From NCBI GenBank assembly GCA_934130545.1, contig CAKOYD010000006.1, forward strand, positions 21,397 to 85,396: a stretch of DNA of 64,000 nt, given 5' to 3'. Each line of letters begins with the position of its first letter. The first letter of the stretch is position 1. This stretch comes from an uncultured Bacilli bacterium. Its GTDB lineage: Bacteria > Bacillota_I > Bacilli_A > RF39 > UBA660. Below are positions 27,115 to 37,096 of the stretch, in pieces. The notes beneath the pieces are model-generated. The model worked only from the letters and a program-made list of their open reading frames with translations. It searched no databases and was not told where the DNA came from. Position numbers and translations under genes: made by a program.

Positions 27115-27364
27115 ATATTAATACTAATCTAGTACCCATTCTAATATTAGAATCTTTAATTATTAAATTCATATTATATAATTGCCCAGAATTTTTATTA
27201 TATAAATAAGGCAGCCTATCTTTATAATAGTTTAAAGATAATTCTGGTATATTATTTTTTAGTAACGATATTAAATCATGAATACGACGATCAATCGGCA
27301 CTAAAAGTTCATACCTTTTTTCAATCAATGGAATTTCCACAATAACATATACTCTAAAATCCAT
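27113..27364 (-). CDS. yukD: YukD/EsaB-like ubiquitin-fold protein of type VII secretion
   Basis: The ATG at 27364, preceded by AGGTGAG, gives 83 residues; a GTG at 27373 is less likely. The product has the alternating strand-helix pattern and length of the ubiquitin-like YukD/EsaB proteins (RVYVIVEIPLIEKRYELLVP, RRIHDLISLLKN, GTRLVLI). EsaB is a cytosolic regulator or component of the Firmicutes type VII system. It starts 14 bases after essC, which fixes the assignment. Confidence 0.8.
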   Translation of the reverse strand: MDFRVYVIVEIPLIEKRYELLVPIDRRIHDLISLLKNNIPELSLNYYKDRLPYLYNKNSGQLYNMNLIIKDSNIRMGTRLVLI

Positions 27365-27378
27365 TAAACTCACCTACC

Positions 27379-30300
27379 TTATTCCTGATCACTTGAGTAA
27401 AAATCTAATAATTTTACTAATGTTGCTTTACCACTTGTTACATTATATCCAAAATCATTACCAATCTGTGCTCTAGTTTCTTTATTATAAGTTGAAGACT
27501 TAATTGTAAACTGATCAGTAATACCAGAACCAATCCATATACCATACATGGCTTGAACATTACTAGTATAGAATGATTCATATTCAAATGTTTTTATCTT
27601 CGATACTGAATCAATTATAATAATTCTAACATTCTGTTTACCTTTTAAACCTGATACATAATTTTTAAATTCAAGAAATTCATTAGTAGTTAATGAACTC
27701 TTATAACTATCTATACCATAGAATACAAATACTTCCATACTACCACTAGCAGTCTTAATTTTATCTAAAATCTTATCTTCATTATAATTAATAATATCAG
27801 TAGTATTTTGTATCATATTATCCATATCAATTAAATGAACTGTTACATCTTTAAGTTTTTGCATTACAACAACTAAAGAAGCCACAAACTTATCCATTAC
27901 AGAAGCATCTTGACCAGCAATTACTGAAATAGGATTTCTCTTAAAATTAAATCTAGAAGTATTAAGAGAATTCTTTTCAATACCAATTGGTACATTAGTT
28001 AAAGCGTTGATATCATCGTCAATATCATCAAACCTAACATGATTAGGTAAAATAGCTATCTTCTTAGCTTTATATTTAATTACTTCTTTAAGTTTTAGAC
28101 AAGTATCTTTAATAAAGGTATTAATCTCTTCCCATTTATATGGATAAGCAGTTTGATATTCATATAATTCACCTTGTAATTTAACTAATCCTCTACCTAA
28201 TATATCAGAAGGAATCATACCATGCGTAGAACCTAAAATATATGAATAATCACTTGGATCATTAAAGTTTAAACATAACTGTTTACTAAAGTTTTGTGAT
28301 ACCTTAGATCTAACAGCATTAGCACCACTAGCAGTAATAACTAAAGATATACCATATCTTTCACCCTCACGAGAAAGTCTAATAAGTCTATCAACATATT
28401 CATCATAGTTATCATTAAATGTCTCAAAACTATTAATTATAATAATTATTCTAGGCACTTTATTAGAACTATTTTGAATATATAAATTATAATCTCCATT
28501 ATATTCAATAAACATTTTCTTTCTACTTTCTATTTCAACATCAATAGTATTAAATAAATTATTAACTTTTTCTACATCGTTAATATATACTATATCACCA
28601 ACTTGTGGAGCATCTTTAAACATGCCAAGTATTTCTGTACCAAAATCCATAATATAAAATTGTACTTCATCTGGAGTATGTGTTGTAATCAAACTATAAA
28701 TAAGTGAGGTTACCATTATCTCTTTACCATCTAAACCATAAATAAGTGTATTAGGCGAATTATTGAAGTCTAACGTTAATAACCCTTGTCTTTGATTAGA
28801 AGGATCGTCATATTCTCCTATAACAGCCGTAATATTCCATTTTGTTGGAACAAAATTATATTTATTAATTAAATTACCAACATATATCTTACTATCAATT
28901 CTATCTAACCATAATTTTCTAGCAACGACATTAGTTTCTTGAGCTGCTGAACAAATCACTTTTAAAACATTAGGAAGCTCTTCACCCAAAGATACGCTCT
29001 CATCTCTCTTAGCCATATCAATACTCTTAACAACATCGCCAATATCATTAATAAATGATACATTACGATCAACGTTCTTAGTAAGTTTATCCTTAGGAAC
29101 ATATTTAGCCGCTGCATAAGCCGCTTGACCTAACCCAAAGTAATCATTATATCCAACCTGTAAATAGAACATACCAGCACTCTTTAATCCTGCCGCATCA
29201 GGTCTTTTTATAACATCCATACTATCAGATTTCTCTTGAACCTTTAAACATACTTTAAACTTCGAGTTAGACCATATTTGATCATCAACAATACCACTAG
29301 GTTTTTGTGTAGCCAAAATTAAGTGTACACCCAAACTTCTACCAATACGAGCCGTCGAAATAAGTTCATCCATAAATTCTGGCTGTTGATTCTTTAACTC
29401 TGCAAACTCATCACAAATAATAAATAAATGTGAAATAGGCTCTTCAATCAAGCCATCACGATATAACTTCTGATATTTATATATATCTAAAGTATTCTCA
29501 TTTAATCGCATCTTAGCCTGATTAAATAACTCTTGTCTTCTATTTAGCTCACTATGAATAGAAGATAAACTTCTCTTTATTTCAGCCTTATCCAAGTTTG
29601 TAATAGTACCAGCTAGATGTGGAAGTCTCGTATTTGTAAGTTTATTCTCAAATGCCCCAGTAAGTCCACCACCTTTATAATCTATCAAAACAAATGATAC
29701 CTCTAAAGGACTGAAATTAAGACACATAGACAAGATAAAGGTAATAATAAATTCACTCTTACCACTACCAGTCATACCAGCTATTAAACCATGTGGTCCA
29801 TAAAATTTTTCATGTAAATCCAAATTAAATATTTCCCCATCTTCATGAATACCAATTGGAACATTTAAACTATTAACTGGATTATTATTTCTCCATCTAC
29901 CTAATACATCTAATTGTTCAACCCTACCAACTTTATACATTTCCAAGAAACTAATATAAAATCTTTGATTATCTAAAGATAAAGGTAACTTAATTGGAAT
30001 ATTTGCTAGTTTTTCAGAAACAAGTGCTAAATTAATATTATCAGTATTATCCATAGCAAAAGTCTGTTGGTTTTTCTTATCAAGTTCATTCTTAATAATT
30101 GCTGAATCAACACCAGAAGCCATTAAGAAATCATTACATTCATTAGGCAAATTACCTATACCATCACTTAATATAATTAAACCAAATCCAATATTCTTCT
30201 CTTCTTTTAATACTTTATTTATAATTTCAATACTTTTATTCTTCTTAATATTATTAACAATTATTAAATAATAAGGCATGACATCTTTATATGTTAAGTT

Positions 30301-31935
30301 TAAAGGTACAGACTTATCACCATCATTACTATACTTTCTTGCAGTAAATACTTGTTCCAAATAGAAAGAAATCTTTGACATATCATCATAGTTATTAGCG
30401 TAAAATCTTATATCTTTAGAATTACTCCATAAATGAGGTAAATTAATTAAATCACCCCAAATATCACTATTATCATCATTAACCATTAATACAAGTTTAA
30501 CTTCATCATAAGAATGATTAGCTACTACTTGTAAAATAATACTCTTTAACATTGAATCTTTATTATCTTTATTACCAATAATAACAAGTTTATTTCTCTC
30601 AGTCAAACTAATGGTTACTGGTACTCTTTCAATATCTTTCGTACTATCTACAATCTTACTAGCTTCTTTCTTAAGATCATCATCTTGCATACTAAATTCT
30701 TCTAATTGATATTGTAATTTTAATTTTAAAGGAACTGTGCCAATACCTAATCTAACATTTAAAAAATCATCATCTTTAATCTGTCTTTCCCACAAATTTC
30801 TTCTTTTATTTAAAACAACCATCTGTAAATTATTTAAATCAGGATAATTTTCAAGCAACGTTTGTTGTTGACTTATTCTAAAGTTCTCTATCTTTTGCTT
30901 CTTGCCATCTAAATATTCAAGATATCTCTTAACTCTTTCTTCTTCATTTTTCTGTTGCTTTTTATTATTGTATTTTCTCGTCAAACTAGGCCATAACAAA
31001 GTGGAAACAAGCATCGTAATGGCAATTACTGCTGTCGGTAAGATACTTAACACCGATGACTTATTCTGTAGTACATTAATAATAGATACTGAAGCACTAA
31101 TTACTGATGACATTGCCATCGTAAGCATTGGCCCTACTGTAAATAAAATTGGTGTCTCATCTGGTTGAACTTTACTAGGAGGATTATCTATTCTAAGTTC
31201 TTCTTCATTAATTGATGTCACAAATCTCGGTGTTCTTGAAAAATAATCATCAGCACCATATAATACTGCATTATCATCATCAACAGTTTCTTCAAATGGT
31301 GCCTCATAAGAAGGAATGCCCTTCTTAACTAATCTAAGACTATTAACTCTTACACTATTTCCAATATCACCAACATAAACATATGAATTCATAACAATAA
31401 TTCTATATCCCATTATAAAGGTAATATCACCATTCGCAAGTTTTTTACTATCAACTCTAATATCATTTACATAAACACCATAATCTTTATCAAGAGCCCT
31501 AATCGTTAAATTCTTCCCATTCTTAGTAATTACCGCATGATTCTTGCAAACATTAGCACTCCCAAAAACAATATCTGAGGTAGGTAAGCTACCAATAGTG
31601 TAATCTCCATCACCATTAAATTGATAAGATTCAAAATTCTTAACAGTATCACTACATACTAAAATAAATTCATATATAAAATTATTCTTATTATTAATCT
31701 TAATAACATATAATTTATTTAAAAAAAGAGGGGAAAATTTTACAACATTATTATTTTCTATAATCTGGCACTTATCATTACTAACAAAATTCCATGCTTT
31801 ATTAACAATTTCAACAGATAATAAATCTTCTTCATTACCATATTCATCAAAATCTTTTATATAAAAAGCATCTTTAGAATCACCAGAAAAATAATATTTA
31901 CGTAAATTATCCTTCTTTAATATTATAATTTGCAT
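27379..31935 (-). CDS. essC: EssC/YukBA type VII secretion FtsK-SpoIIIE ATPase
   Basis: The ATG at 31935, after AGAGGTTGG, gives 1,518 residues, the usual length of EssC. Two N-terminal FHA-like domains (to about 190) are followed by a membrane pair (about 262-315) and three FtsK/SpoIIIE ATPase modules. Module 1 has intact Walker A IAGMTGSGKSEFI (near 715) and Walker B LFIICDEFAEL. Modules 2 and 3 have degenerate loops (YGLDGKEIMV near 1065; IAGQDASVMDK near 1338). It is the motor of the type VIIb system and should recognise WXG100 proteins such as those at 60-63 kb. EsaA, EssA and EssB are not found next to it or elsewhere in this window. Confidence 0.95.
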   Translation of the reverse strand: MQIIILKKDNLRKYYFSGDSKDAFYIKDFDEYGNEEDLLSVEIVNKAWNFVSNDKCQIIENNNVVKFSPLFLNKLYVIKINNKNNFIYEFILVCSDTVKNFESYQFNGDGDYTIGSLPTSDIVFGSANVCKNHAVITKNGKNLTIRALDKDYGVYVNDIRVDSKKLANGDITFIMGYRIIVMNSYVYVGDIGNSVRVNSLRLVKKGIPSYEAPFEETVDDDNAVLYGADDYFSRTPRFVTSINEEELRIDNPPSKVQPDETPILFTVGPMLTMAMSSVISASVSIINVLQNKSSVLSILPTAVIAITMLVSTLLWPSLTRKYNNKKQQKNEEERVKRYLEYLDGKKQKIENFRISQQQTLLENYPDLNNLQMVVLNKRRNLWERQIKDDDFLNVRLGIGTVPLKLKLQYQLEEFSMQDDDLKKEASKIVDSTKDIERVPVTISLTERNKLVIIGNKDNKDSMLKSIILQVVANHSYDEVKLVLMVNDDNSDIWGDLINLPHLWSNSKDIRFYANNYDDMSKISFYLEQVFTARKYSNDGDKSVPLNLTYKDVMPYYLIIVNNIKKNKSIEIINKVLKEEKNIGFGLIILSDGIGNLPNECNDFLMASGVDSAIIKNELDKKNQQTFAMDNTDNINLALVSEKLANIPIKLPLSLDNQRFYISFLEMYKVGRVEQLDVLGRWRNNNPVNSLNVPIGIHEDGEIFNLDLHEKFYGPHGLIAGMTGSGKSEFIITFILSMCLNFSPLEVSFVLIDYKGGGLTGAFENKLTNTRLPHLAGTITNLDKAEIKRSLSSIHSELNRRQELFNQAKMRLNENTLDIYKYQKLYRDGLIEEPISHLFIICDEFAELKNQQPEFMDELISTARIGRSLGVHLILATQKPSGIVDDQIWSNSKFKVCLKVQEKSDSMDVIKRPDAAGLKSAGMFYLQVGYNDYFGLGQAAYAAAKYVPKDKLTKNVDRNVSFINDIGDVVKSIDMAKRDESVSLGEELPNVLKVICSAAQETNVVARKLWLDRIDSKIYVGNLINKYNFVPTKWNITAVIGEYDDPSNQRQGLLTLDFNNSPNTLIYGLDGKEIMVTSLIYSLITTHTPDEVQFYIMDFGTEILGMFKDAPQVGDIVYINDVEKVNNLFNTIDVEIESRKKMFIEYNGDYNLYIQNSSNKVPRIIIIINSFETFNDNYDEYVDRLIRLSREGERYGISLVITASGANAVRSKVSQNFSKQLCLNFNDPSDYSYILGSTHGMIPSDILGRGLVKLQGELYEYQTAYPYKWEEINTFIKDTCLKLKEVIKYKAKKIAILPNHVRFDDIDDDINALTNVPIGIEKNSLNTSRFNFKRNPISVIAGQDASVMDKFVASLVVVMQKLKDVTVHLIDMDNMIQNTTDIINYNEDKILDKIKTASGSMEVFVFYGIDSYKSSLTTNEFLEFKNYVSGLKGKQNVRIIIIDSVSKIKTFEYESFYTSNVQAMYGIWIGSGITDQFTIKSSTYNKETRAQIGNDFGYNVTSGKATLVKLLDFYSSDQE

Positions 31936-31964
31936 ATTTACCAACCTCTTTTTTTTATTCAACA

Positions 31965-32495
31965 CTATTTAGTTTCTATTAAACCGTAATTACCATCTTT
32001 TCTCTTATATAAAACATTAACATTTCCTGTATCAACATCTTTATAGACAAAGAAACTATGCCCTAAAAGTTCCATCTCTAAGATAGCTTCTTCTGAATCC
32101 ATTGGTTTCATTTCTATCTCTTTATGTTTAACTATTACATCATTATTTTCTTCATCTTCATCTAATTCATAATCAAAATTAAAGTCTTTATATTTATTAT
32201 CAATATTTTGTTTCTTTAACTTTGTCTTATTCTTTCTTATTTGACCCTCTAACTTATCTACTACTAAATCAATAGCAGCATATAAATCATTGTGTTCTTC
32301 TTCACTTCTAAGAATATATTTATCAGTAGGAACAGTAACCTCAATTATTTGTCTATTCCCTTTAACTTTAAGTAAAACATTAGCATTTATATCGCTATCC
32401 TTAAAGTACTTATCAAGTCTTCCTAACTTGTCCTCTACATAATCTCTAATTGCGTCAGTTATTTCTAACTTATCTCCTCTAATATTTAGTTTCAT
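31965..32495 (-). CDS. hpf: Ribosome hibernation promoting factor, long form
   Basis: The ATG at 32495 after AAAGGATGAT gives 176 residues. The N-terminal half is the RaiA/HPF fold (MKLNIRGDKLEITDAIRDYV, then KLGRLDKYF) and the C-terminal domain (VKHKEIEMKPMDSEEAILEM, GHSFFVYKD) is the dimerisation part of long HPF, which pairs ribosomes into inactive 100S dimers. In Bacilli hpf is usually beside secA; here essC and yukD stand between them on the same strand. Confidence 0.95.
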   Translation of the reverse strand: MKLNIRGDKLEITDAIRDYVEDKLGRLDKYFKDSDINANVLLKVKGNRQIIEVTVPTDKYILRSEEEHNDLYAAIDLVVDKLEGQIRKNKTKLKKQNIDNKYKDFNFDYELDEDEENNDVIVKHKEIEMKPMDSEEAILEMELLGHSFFVYKDVDTGNVNVLYKRKDGNYGLIETK

Positions 32496-32635
32496 ATATA
32501 TCATCCTTTCTATAATAAATATATCTTTATCGATATAATTATTTTCTATATACAATCCTACATCATAAGTATATCATTAATTTATCATTTTGTAAAATAT
32601 AATATTTAAAAAAGATTAAATATCATTTCTAATAT

Positions 32636-34264
32636 CTAATCTAATCCTACTATCTTATCATTAACATAATCTATCTTTTCATAATTAGGTACTTTAGGTA
32701 AACCCGGCATTGTCATAATATTACCAAGTAAAATAGTAATAAAACCTGCACCTGAATATAATCTAGCATCTATTACATTAACACTAAAATCTTTAGGATA
32801 ACCTAACTTACTAGCATCATCACTAAGTGAATACTGTGTTTTAGCAATACATATTGGCAAATTGCCTTTACCTAAAGAAATATATTTATCTATTTTCTCA
32901 CGAGCTTCACTATTATAATTAACTTTATTAGCATGATATATATTCTTACATACCTTATCTATTTTAGTATATATATCATCATTCATCTCATATGTATAAC
33001 TAATCTTACTATCTTTATTAACTAGTTCTAATACCTTATTAGCAAGTTTAATTGCACCTTCTCCACCATCTATATAAGCAGTACTAACCTCCATAGGAAC
33101 ATCTCTACTATTACAATACTCTCTAACTATATTAATTTCTTCTTCACTATCTGTACTATATTTATTTAAACATACAATAAATGGAATATTAAACTTAGAT
33201 AAATTATCAATATGTGCTTCCAAATTACTTAATCCTTTCTTTAAAGAATCAATATCTTTATTCATAATATTATCTTTACTAACTCCACCATTATATTTTA
33301 AAGCCTTTATCGTTGCTACTAAAACAATAGTACTTGGACTACACTTTAAACATCTAGAAGTAATATTTAAAAACTTTTCAGCACCTAAATCTGCACCAAA
33401 TCCTGCTTCAGTAATCACATAATCAGCTAGTTTTAAACCTAAGTCAGATGCTATAACACTATTACAACCAAGTGATATATTAGCAAAAGGTCCACCATGT
33501 ATTAATACTGGGTTATGTTCCAAAGTTTGTACTAAATTAGGTTTTAAAGCATCTTTTAATAATACTATTAATGACCCAGTAATACCTAAACTTTTAGCAT
33601 ACACTGCCTTATCTTCATAATCATAACCAATTAATATATTATCTAACTTATTTCTTAAATCTTCTATATCTTTAGATAAACATAATATACTCATCATCTC
33701 ACTAGCTGCTGTAATATTAAAAGACTCTTTTCTATTACTTAAACTAACACTTCTAAGTATTCTATCATTAAGATCTAAACATCTATTAAACATAATCTTT
33801 TCAGGATTAATATTCAAACTATTACCATGATAAATATGATTATCTATTGCTGAACATAATAAATTATTAGCACATGTAATCGCATGAAAATCCCCAGTAA
33901 AATGTAAATTAATATCTTCCATAGGTACTACTTGACTATATCCACCACCAGTAGCACCTCCTTTTATACCAAATACCGGTCCTAATGAAGGCTCTCTAAG
34001 AACAATTAAAGAATTCTTATCTAACCTTCTTAAAGCATCCCCTAGTCCAATACTTACTGTTGTCTTTCCTTCTCCATAAGGTGTTGGATTAATAGCAGTC
34101 ACTAATATTAACTTACCATGTCTCTCACCATTATATTTTGTATAATCAACTTTAGCTTTATAATTACCATATAATTCTATATTATCTAAGTCTATTAACC
34201 CTTTCTTAGCAATATCCTTAATATTCTCTTTTACTACATTATTAGCTATCTCTATATCTGTCAT
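32636..34264 (-). CDS. fhs: Formate-tetrahydrofolate ligase
   Basis: A 542-residue enzyme, near the usual 555, that makes 10-formyltetrahydrofolate from formate, THF and ATP. The ATP-binding loop reads INPTPYGEGKTTVSIGL (near 60), with the conserved REPSLGPVFGIKGGATGGGY and GLPKVPNYEKID near the C-terminus. The gene is monocistronic between hpf and a divergent small gene. It indicates one-carbon metabolism through formate. Confidence 0.97.
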   Translation of the reverse strand: MTDIEIANNVVKENIKDIAKKGLIDLDNIELYGNYKAKVDYTKYNGERHGKLILVTAINPTPYGEGKTTVSIGLGDALRRLDKNSLIVLREPSLGPVFGIKGGATGGGYSQVVPMEDINLHFTGDFHAITCANNLLCSAIDNHIYHGNSLNINPEKIMFNRCLDLNDRILRSVSLSNRKESFNITAASEMMSILCLSKDIEDLRNKLDNILIGYDYEDKAVYAKSLGITGSLIVLLKDALKPNLVQTLEHNPVLIHGGPFANISLGCNSVIASDLGLKLADYVITEAGFGADLGAEKFLNITSRCLKCSPSTIVLVATIKALKYNGGVSKDNIMNKDIDSLKKGLSNLEAHIDNLSKFNIPFIVCLNKYSTDSEEEINIVREYCNSRDVPMEVSTAYIDGGEGAIKLANKVLELVNKDSKISYTYEMNDDIYTKIDKVCKNIYHANKVNYNSEAREKIDKYISLGKGNLPICIAKTQYSLSDDASKLGYPKDFSVNVIDARLYSGAGFITILLGNIMTMPGLPKVPNYEKIDYVNDKIVGLD

Positions 34265-34482
34265 ATTATCACCACCAATAATATTATATAATAAAAAATG
34301 AAAAAATGCAGATAAATATTGTTAAATTATAATAATTAGTGTTATTTATAGTTTCTTCAAACAACGCAACAACACTTTACACATAACATTTATTAAAAGA
34401 AAAATATTTATAAATTAAGCGATATACTTGACATTTCATATAAGTTCTAACATACTTATATTAGAAAAGGAAGACGAATACT

Positions 34483-34671
34483 ATGACTAATTTAAATACC
34501 ACTATAAACACTCAAATTGATAAAGAACAAAACGAACTATATCAATATTTTACAGAAGAAGAATTAACTAAAACTGCCAAAGAACTTGCATACATAAAGA
34601 AACATCCTGAAGAATATAAAAGATATAAAAATAGTACAGAATTAAAAGAAGCATTATTAAAAGACAAATAA
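34483..34671 (+). CDS. Small RelB/DinJ-antitoxin-like remnant, 62 residues
   Basis: This single rightward gene among leftward ones has an AAAAGGAAGACG ribosome binding site and a strong downstream terminator. The start (TNLNTTINTQIDKEQ) resembles the ribbon of RelB/DinJ-type antitoxins and the end (ELAYIKKHPEEYKRYKNSTEL) resembles their toxin-binding tail. The ribbon-helix-helix core expected between them is missing, and no toxin gene follows. It could be a deleted antitoxin, an orphan regulator or an unrelated small protein. Confidence 0.55.
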   Translation: MTNLNTTINTQIDKEQNELYQYFTEEELTKTAKELAYIKKHPEEYKRYKNSTELKEALLKDK

Positions 34672-34686
34672 TTAGATTTGACACTT

Positions 34687-34719
34687 AAAGAGTATTATTT
34701 TACAAATACTCTTTTTACT
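34687..34719 (+). terminator. Terminator of the small + strand gene
   Basis: Perfect 10-bp stem AAAGAGTATT/AATACTCTTT (34687-34696 with 34705-34714), 8-base loop, followed by Ts. On the reverse strand it also has A-rich flanks and may serve as a weak terminator in the other direction. Confidence 0.8.
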
Positions 34720-34763
34720 TTACTCCCTACACAAAAAAAATGCAGATACACATCCACATTTTC

Positions 34764-35726
34764 TTACTTATTATTCTTATAATCCATTACTAAATTATCT
34801 AAATCACTAATTAACTTATCAGCATCTTCCCAACTATTTAGTCTAACACCAGAAGCATATTTATGACCACCACCACCATGTTTAATAGCAACTTCATTAA
34901 TAAATGGTCCTCTTGATCTAATATTAGCTCTTATTATATTAGATTTAACATCTTCCGATAAAAATACCCAAACAATAATCTCATTAACATACTTTAGATT
35001 ATTAATCATATTTCCTGCACTAGCAGCATCTACTCCAAACTCTTTCATTGTTTTATCACTAATCTTAATATATCCAAGACCATTCGGACTAACTATCATA
35101 TTTTCATATATATAGCCTTGAAACCTAACTTCACTAAGTGGTCTCATATAATAAGATTCATATAAACTAGTTAAATTAATATTAGTAGTCTTAACTAATT
35201 TACTAACTAATTCTAAAGTTTTATAAGTAGTACAATCATGTAAAAATCTATCAGTATCAGATACTATTCCTAAATATAATTTACTAGCAACCTCACTAGA
35301 TAATTTTAATTCTAAATTAAATATCATATCTAATACTATTTGACTAGCACTAGAAGCAGTATTATCAATAAGTTCAATATCAGCATAAACATCTACTACC
35401 GGATGATGATCTATCTTAATAATATAATCAAACTTCTCAACATCATCTATTCCTTCAATTCTCTTAAGATCAGGAACGTCTAATACGATAAGTAAAGATT
35501 TACTAAAATCAACACCATCTGTTTTATCAGTTGATCCCATAAATCTAAACTTACTAGCAATAGTACCAACCGCATATACTTTTTTATCTGGATATAACTC
35601 ATTAATAAGTTGTTTTAAGCCAAGTTGACTTCCTAAAGCATCTGGATCAGCTCCAATATGTCTAGCTATAACAATACTATTATAGTCTACTATTTTATTT
35701 AATATTTTACTATAAATCTCTCTCAT
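34764..35726 (-). CDS. nrnA: DHH-family phosphoesterase, NrnA-like
   Basis: The ATG at 35726 gives 320 residues. The DHH domain shows ARHIGADPDALGSQL (near 22), VLDVPD and IIKIDHHPVVD (near 105), and the C-terminal DHHA1 domain ends with KHGGGGHKYASGVRL. NrnA enzymes degrade nanoRNA and pAp or hydrolyse cyclic dinucleotide products; which of these applies cannot be read from sequence. Its start lies within the last 17 bases of ackA, implying translational coupling. Confidence 0.88.
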   Translation of the reverse strand: MREIYSKILNKIVDYNSIVIARHIGADPDALGSQLGLKQLINELYPDKKVYAVGTIASKFRFMGSTDKTDGVDFSKSLLIVLDVPDLKRIEGIDDVEKFDYIIKIDHHPVVDVYADIELIDNTASSASQIVLDMIFNLELKLSSEVASKLYLGIVSDTDRFLHDCTTYKTLELVSKLVKTTNINLTSLYESYYMRPLSEVRFQGYIYENMIVSPNGLGYIKISDKTMKEFGVDAASAGNMINNLKYVNEIIVWVFLSEDVKSNIIRANIRSRGPFINEVAIKHGGGGHKYASGVRLNSWEDADKLISDLDNLVMDYKNNK

Positions 35727-36906
35727 TATTAGCACTTAAACGATAAGTATCTCTAGCAATCATTAATTCTTCATTAGTAGGTATAATATAACAAGGTATT
35801 GTTGAATCAGGAGCAGTAATAAGTTGTTCTACACCTCTAACATTATTAGCTTCTTCATCAATTTTAACACCAAGTACAGATAATCCATCTATAACCTCAC
35901 GTCTAGTATGAATAGAATTTTCTCCAACACCAGCTGTAAATACTATTGCATCACAACCACCAAGTTCTACATAATATTTAGCTATATAATCAATAATTCT
36001 TCTAACATACATCTTTTGTGCTAAATCGCATCTAGAGTCACCTTTAATAATACCATCTTCAATATCTCTAGAATCACTACTAACACCACTAATACCTAAT
36101 AATCCACTCTTTTTATTTAATATAGTATCCATTTCTTCAGGAGTTAAATTTAACTTCTTCATCATATATGGAACAATAGTAGCATCTATATCACCACATC
36201 TAGAACCCATAATTAAACCAGCATTAGGAGTAAGACCCATAGATGTATTAATACACTTACCATCTTTAACAGCTGATATACTAGCACCATTACCAATATG
36301 ACAAGTAATTAACTTAGTATTATATCTACCAAGTATCTCGTTCATTCTTAAAGATACATACTTATGACTAGTACCATGAGCACCATATTTTCTAATTTTA
36401 TATTCATCACACCATTCATATGGTAAAGCATATAAATAATTCTCTTCAGCCATTGTTTGATGAAATGCTGTATCAAATACAACAGCCTCAACCGCATTAG
36501 GAGCAGCCTTCATCGCAGCCTTAATACCAACTATATGAGCAGGATTATGTAAAGGAGCTAAAGAACTAAGTTCATCTATCTTACTAAGTACATCATCATC
36601 AACAATTACTGATTCATCAAAATAAGAACCCCCTTGAACAACTCTATGTCCAATACCCTTAATCTCATCTAAACTTTCCACAACACCATACTCTAATAAT
36701 TCATCCATAAGTATCTTAAAAGCCTTATCATGATTCTTAAGTTCTACTTCTTTTCTAATTTTTTCTCCATTAAATTTAATAGTATAAAAACTATCTTCTA
36801 AACCAATTTTTTCAAATACACCAGATATTAATACTTCTTCTTCAGGCATTTCAAAAGCTTGAAACTTTAAAGAAGAACTACCTGCATTAACTGATAATAT
36901 CTTCAT
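35710..36906 (-). CDS. ackA: Acetate kinase
   Basis: The ATG at 36906 after AAGAGGTG gives 398 residues, the normal size. Conserved blocks are SVNAGSSSLKFQAF, GIGHRVVQGG, FDTAFHQTM, TCHIGNGASISAV and FTAGVGENS. It makes ATP from acetyl phosphate, pointing to fermentative acetate production. No pta gene lies in this window. Confidence 0.97.
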   Translation of the reverse strand: MKILSVNAGSSSLKFQAFEMPEEEVLISGVFEKIGLEDSFYTIKFNGEKIRKEVELKNHDKAFKILMDELLEYGVVESLDEIKGIGHRVVQGGSYFDESVIVDDDVLSKIDELSSLAPLHNPAHIVGIKAAMKAAPNAVEAVVFDTAFHQTMAEENYLYALPYEWCDEYKIRKYGAHGTSHKYVSLRMNEILGRYNTKLITCHIGNGASISAVKDGKCINTSMGLTPNAGLIMGSRCGDIDATIVPYMMKKLNLTPEEMDTILNKKSGLLGISGVSSDSRDIEDGIIKGDSRCDLAQKMYVRRIIDYIAKYYVELGGCDAIVFTAGVGENSIHTRREVIDGLSVLGVKIDEEANNVRGVEQLITAPDSTIPCYIIPTNEELMIARDTYRLSANNERDL

Positions 36907-37096
36907 ATATAACACCTCTTTCTTTAAATATTATAACTAATAACTAAACTAAATACAAGAAAAATATTAACTAAATAATACTAAATTATATGTTACAGGA
37001 TTTATAATTACAATATTTTTACATCTTAATATATTTGAAAATGAAAATCAACATTTTTACATAAAAAAGACGCCGTAAACTTAATTACAACATCTA

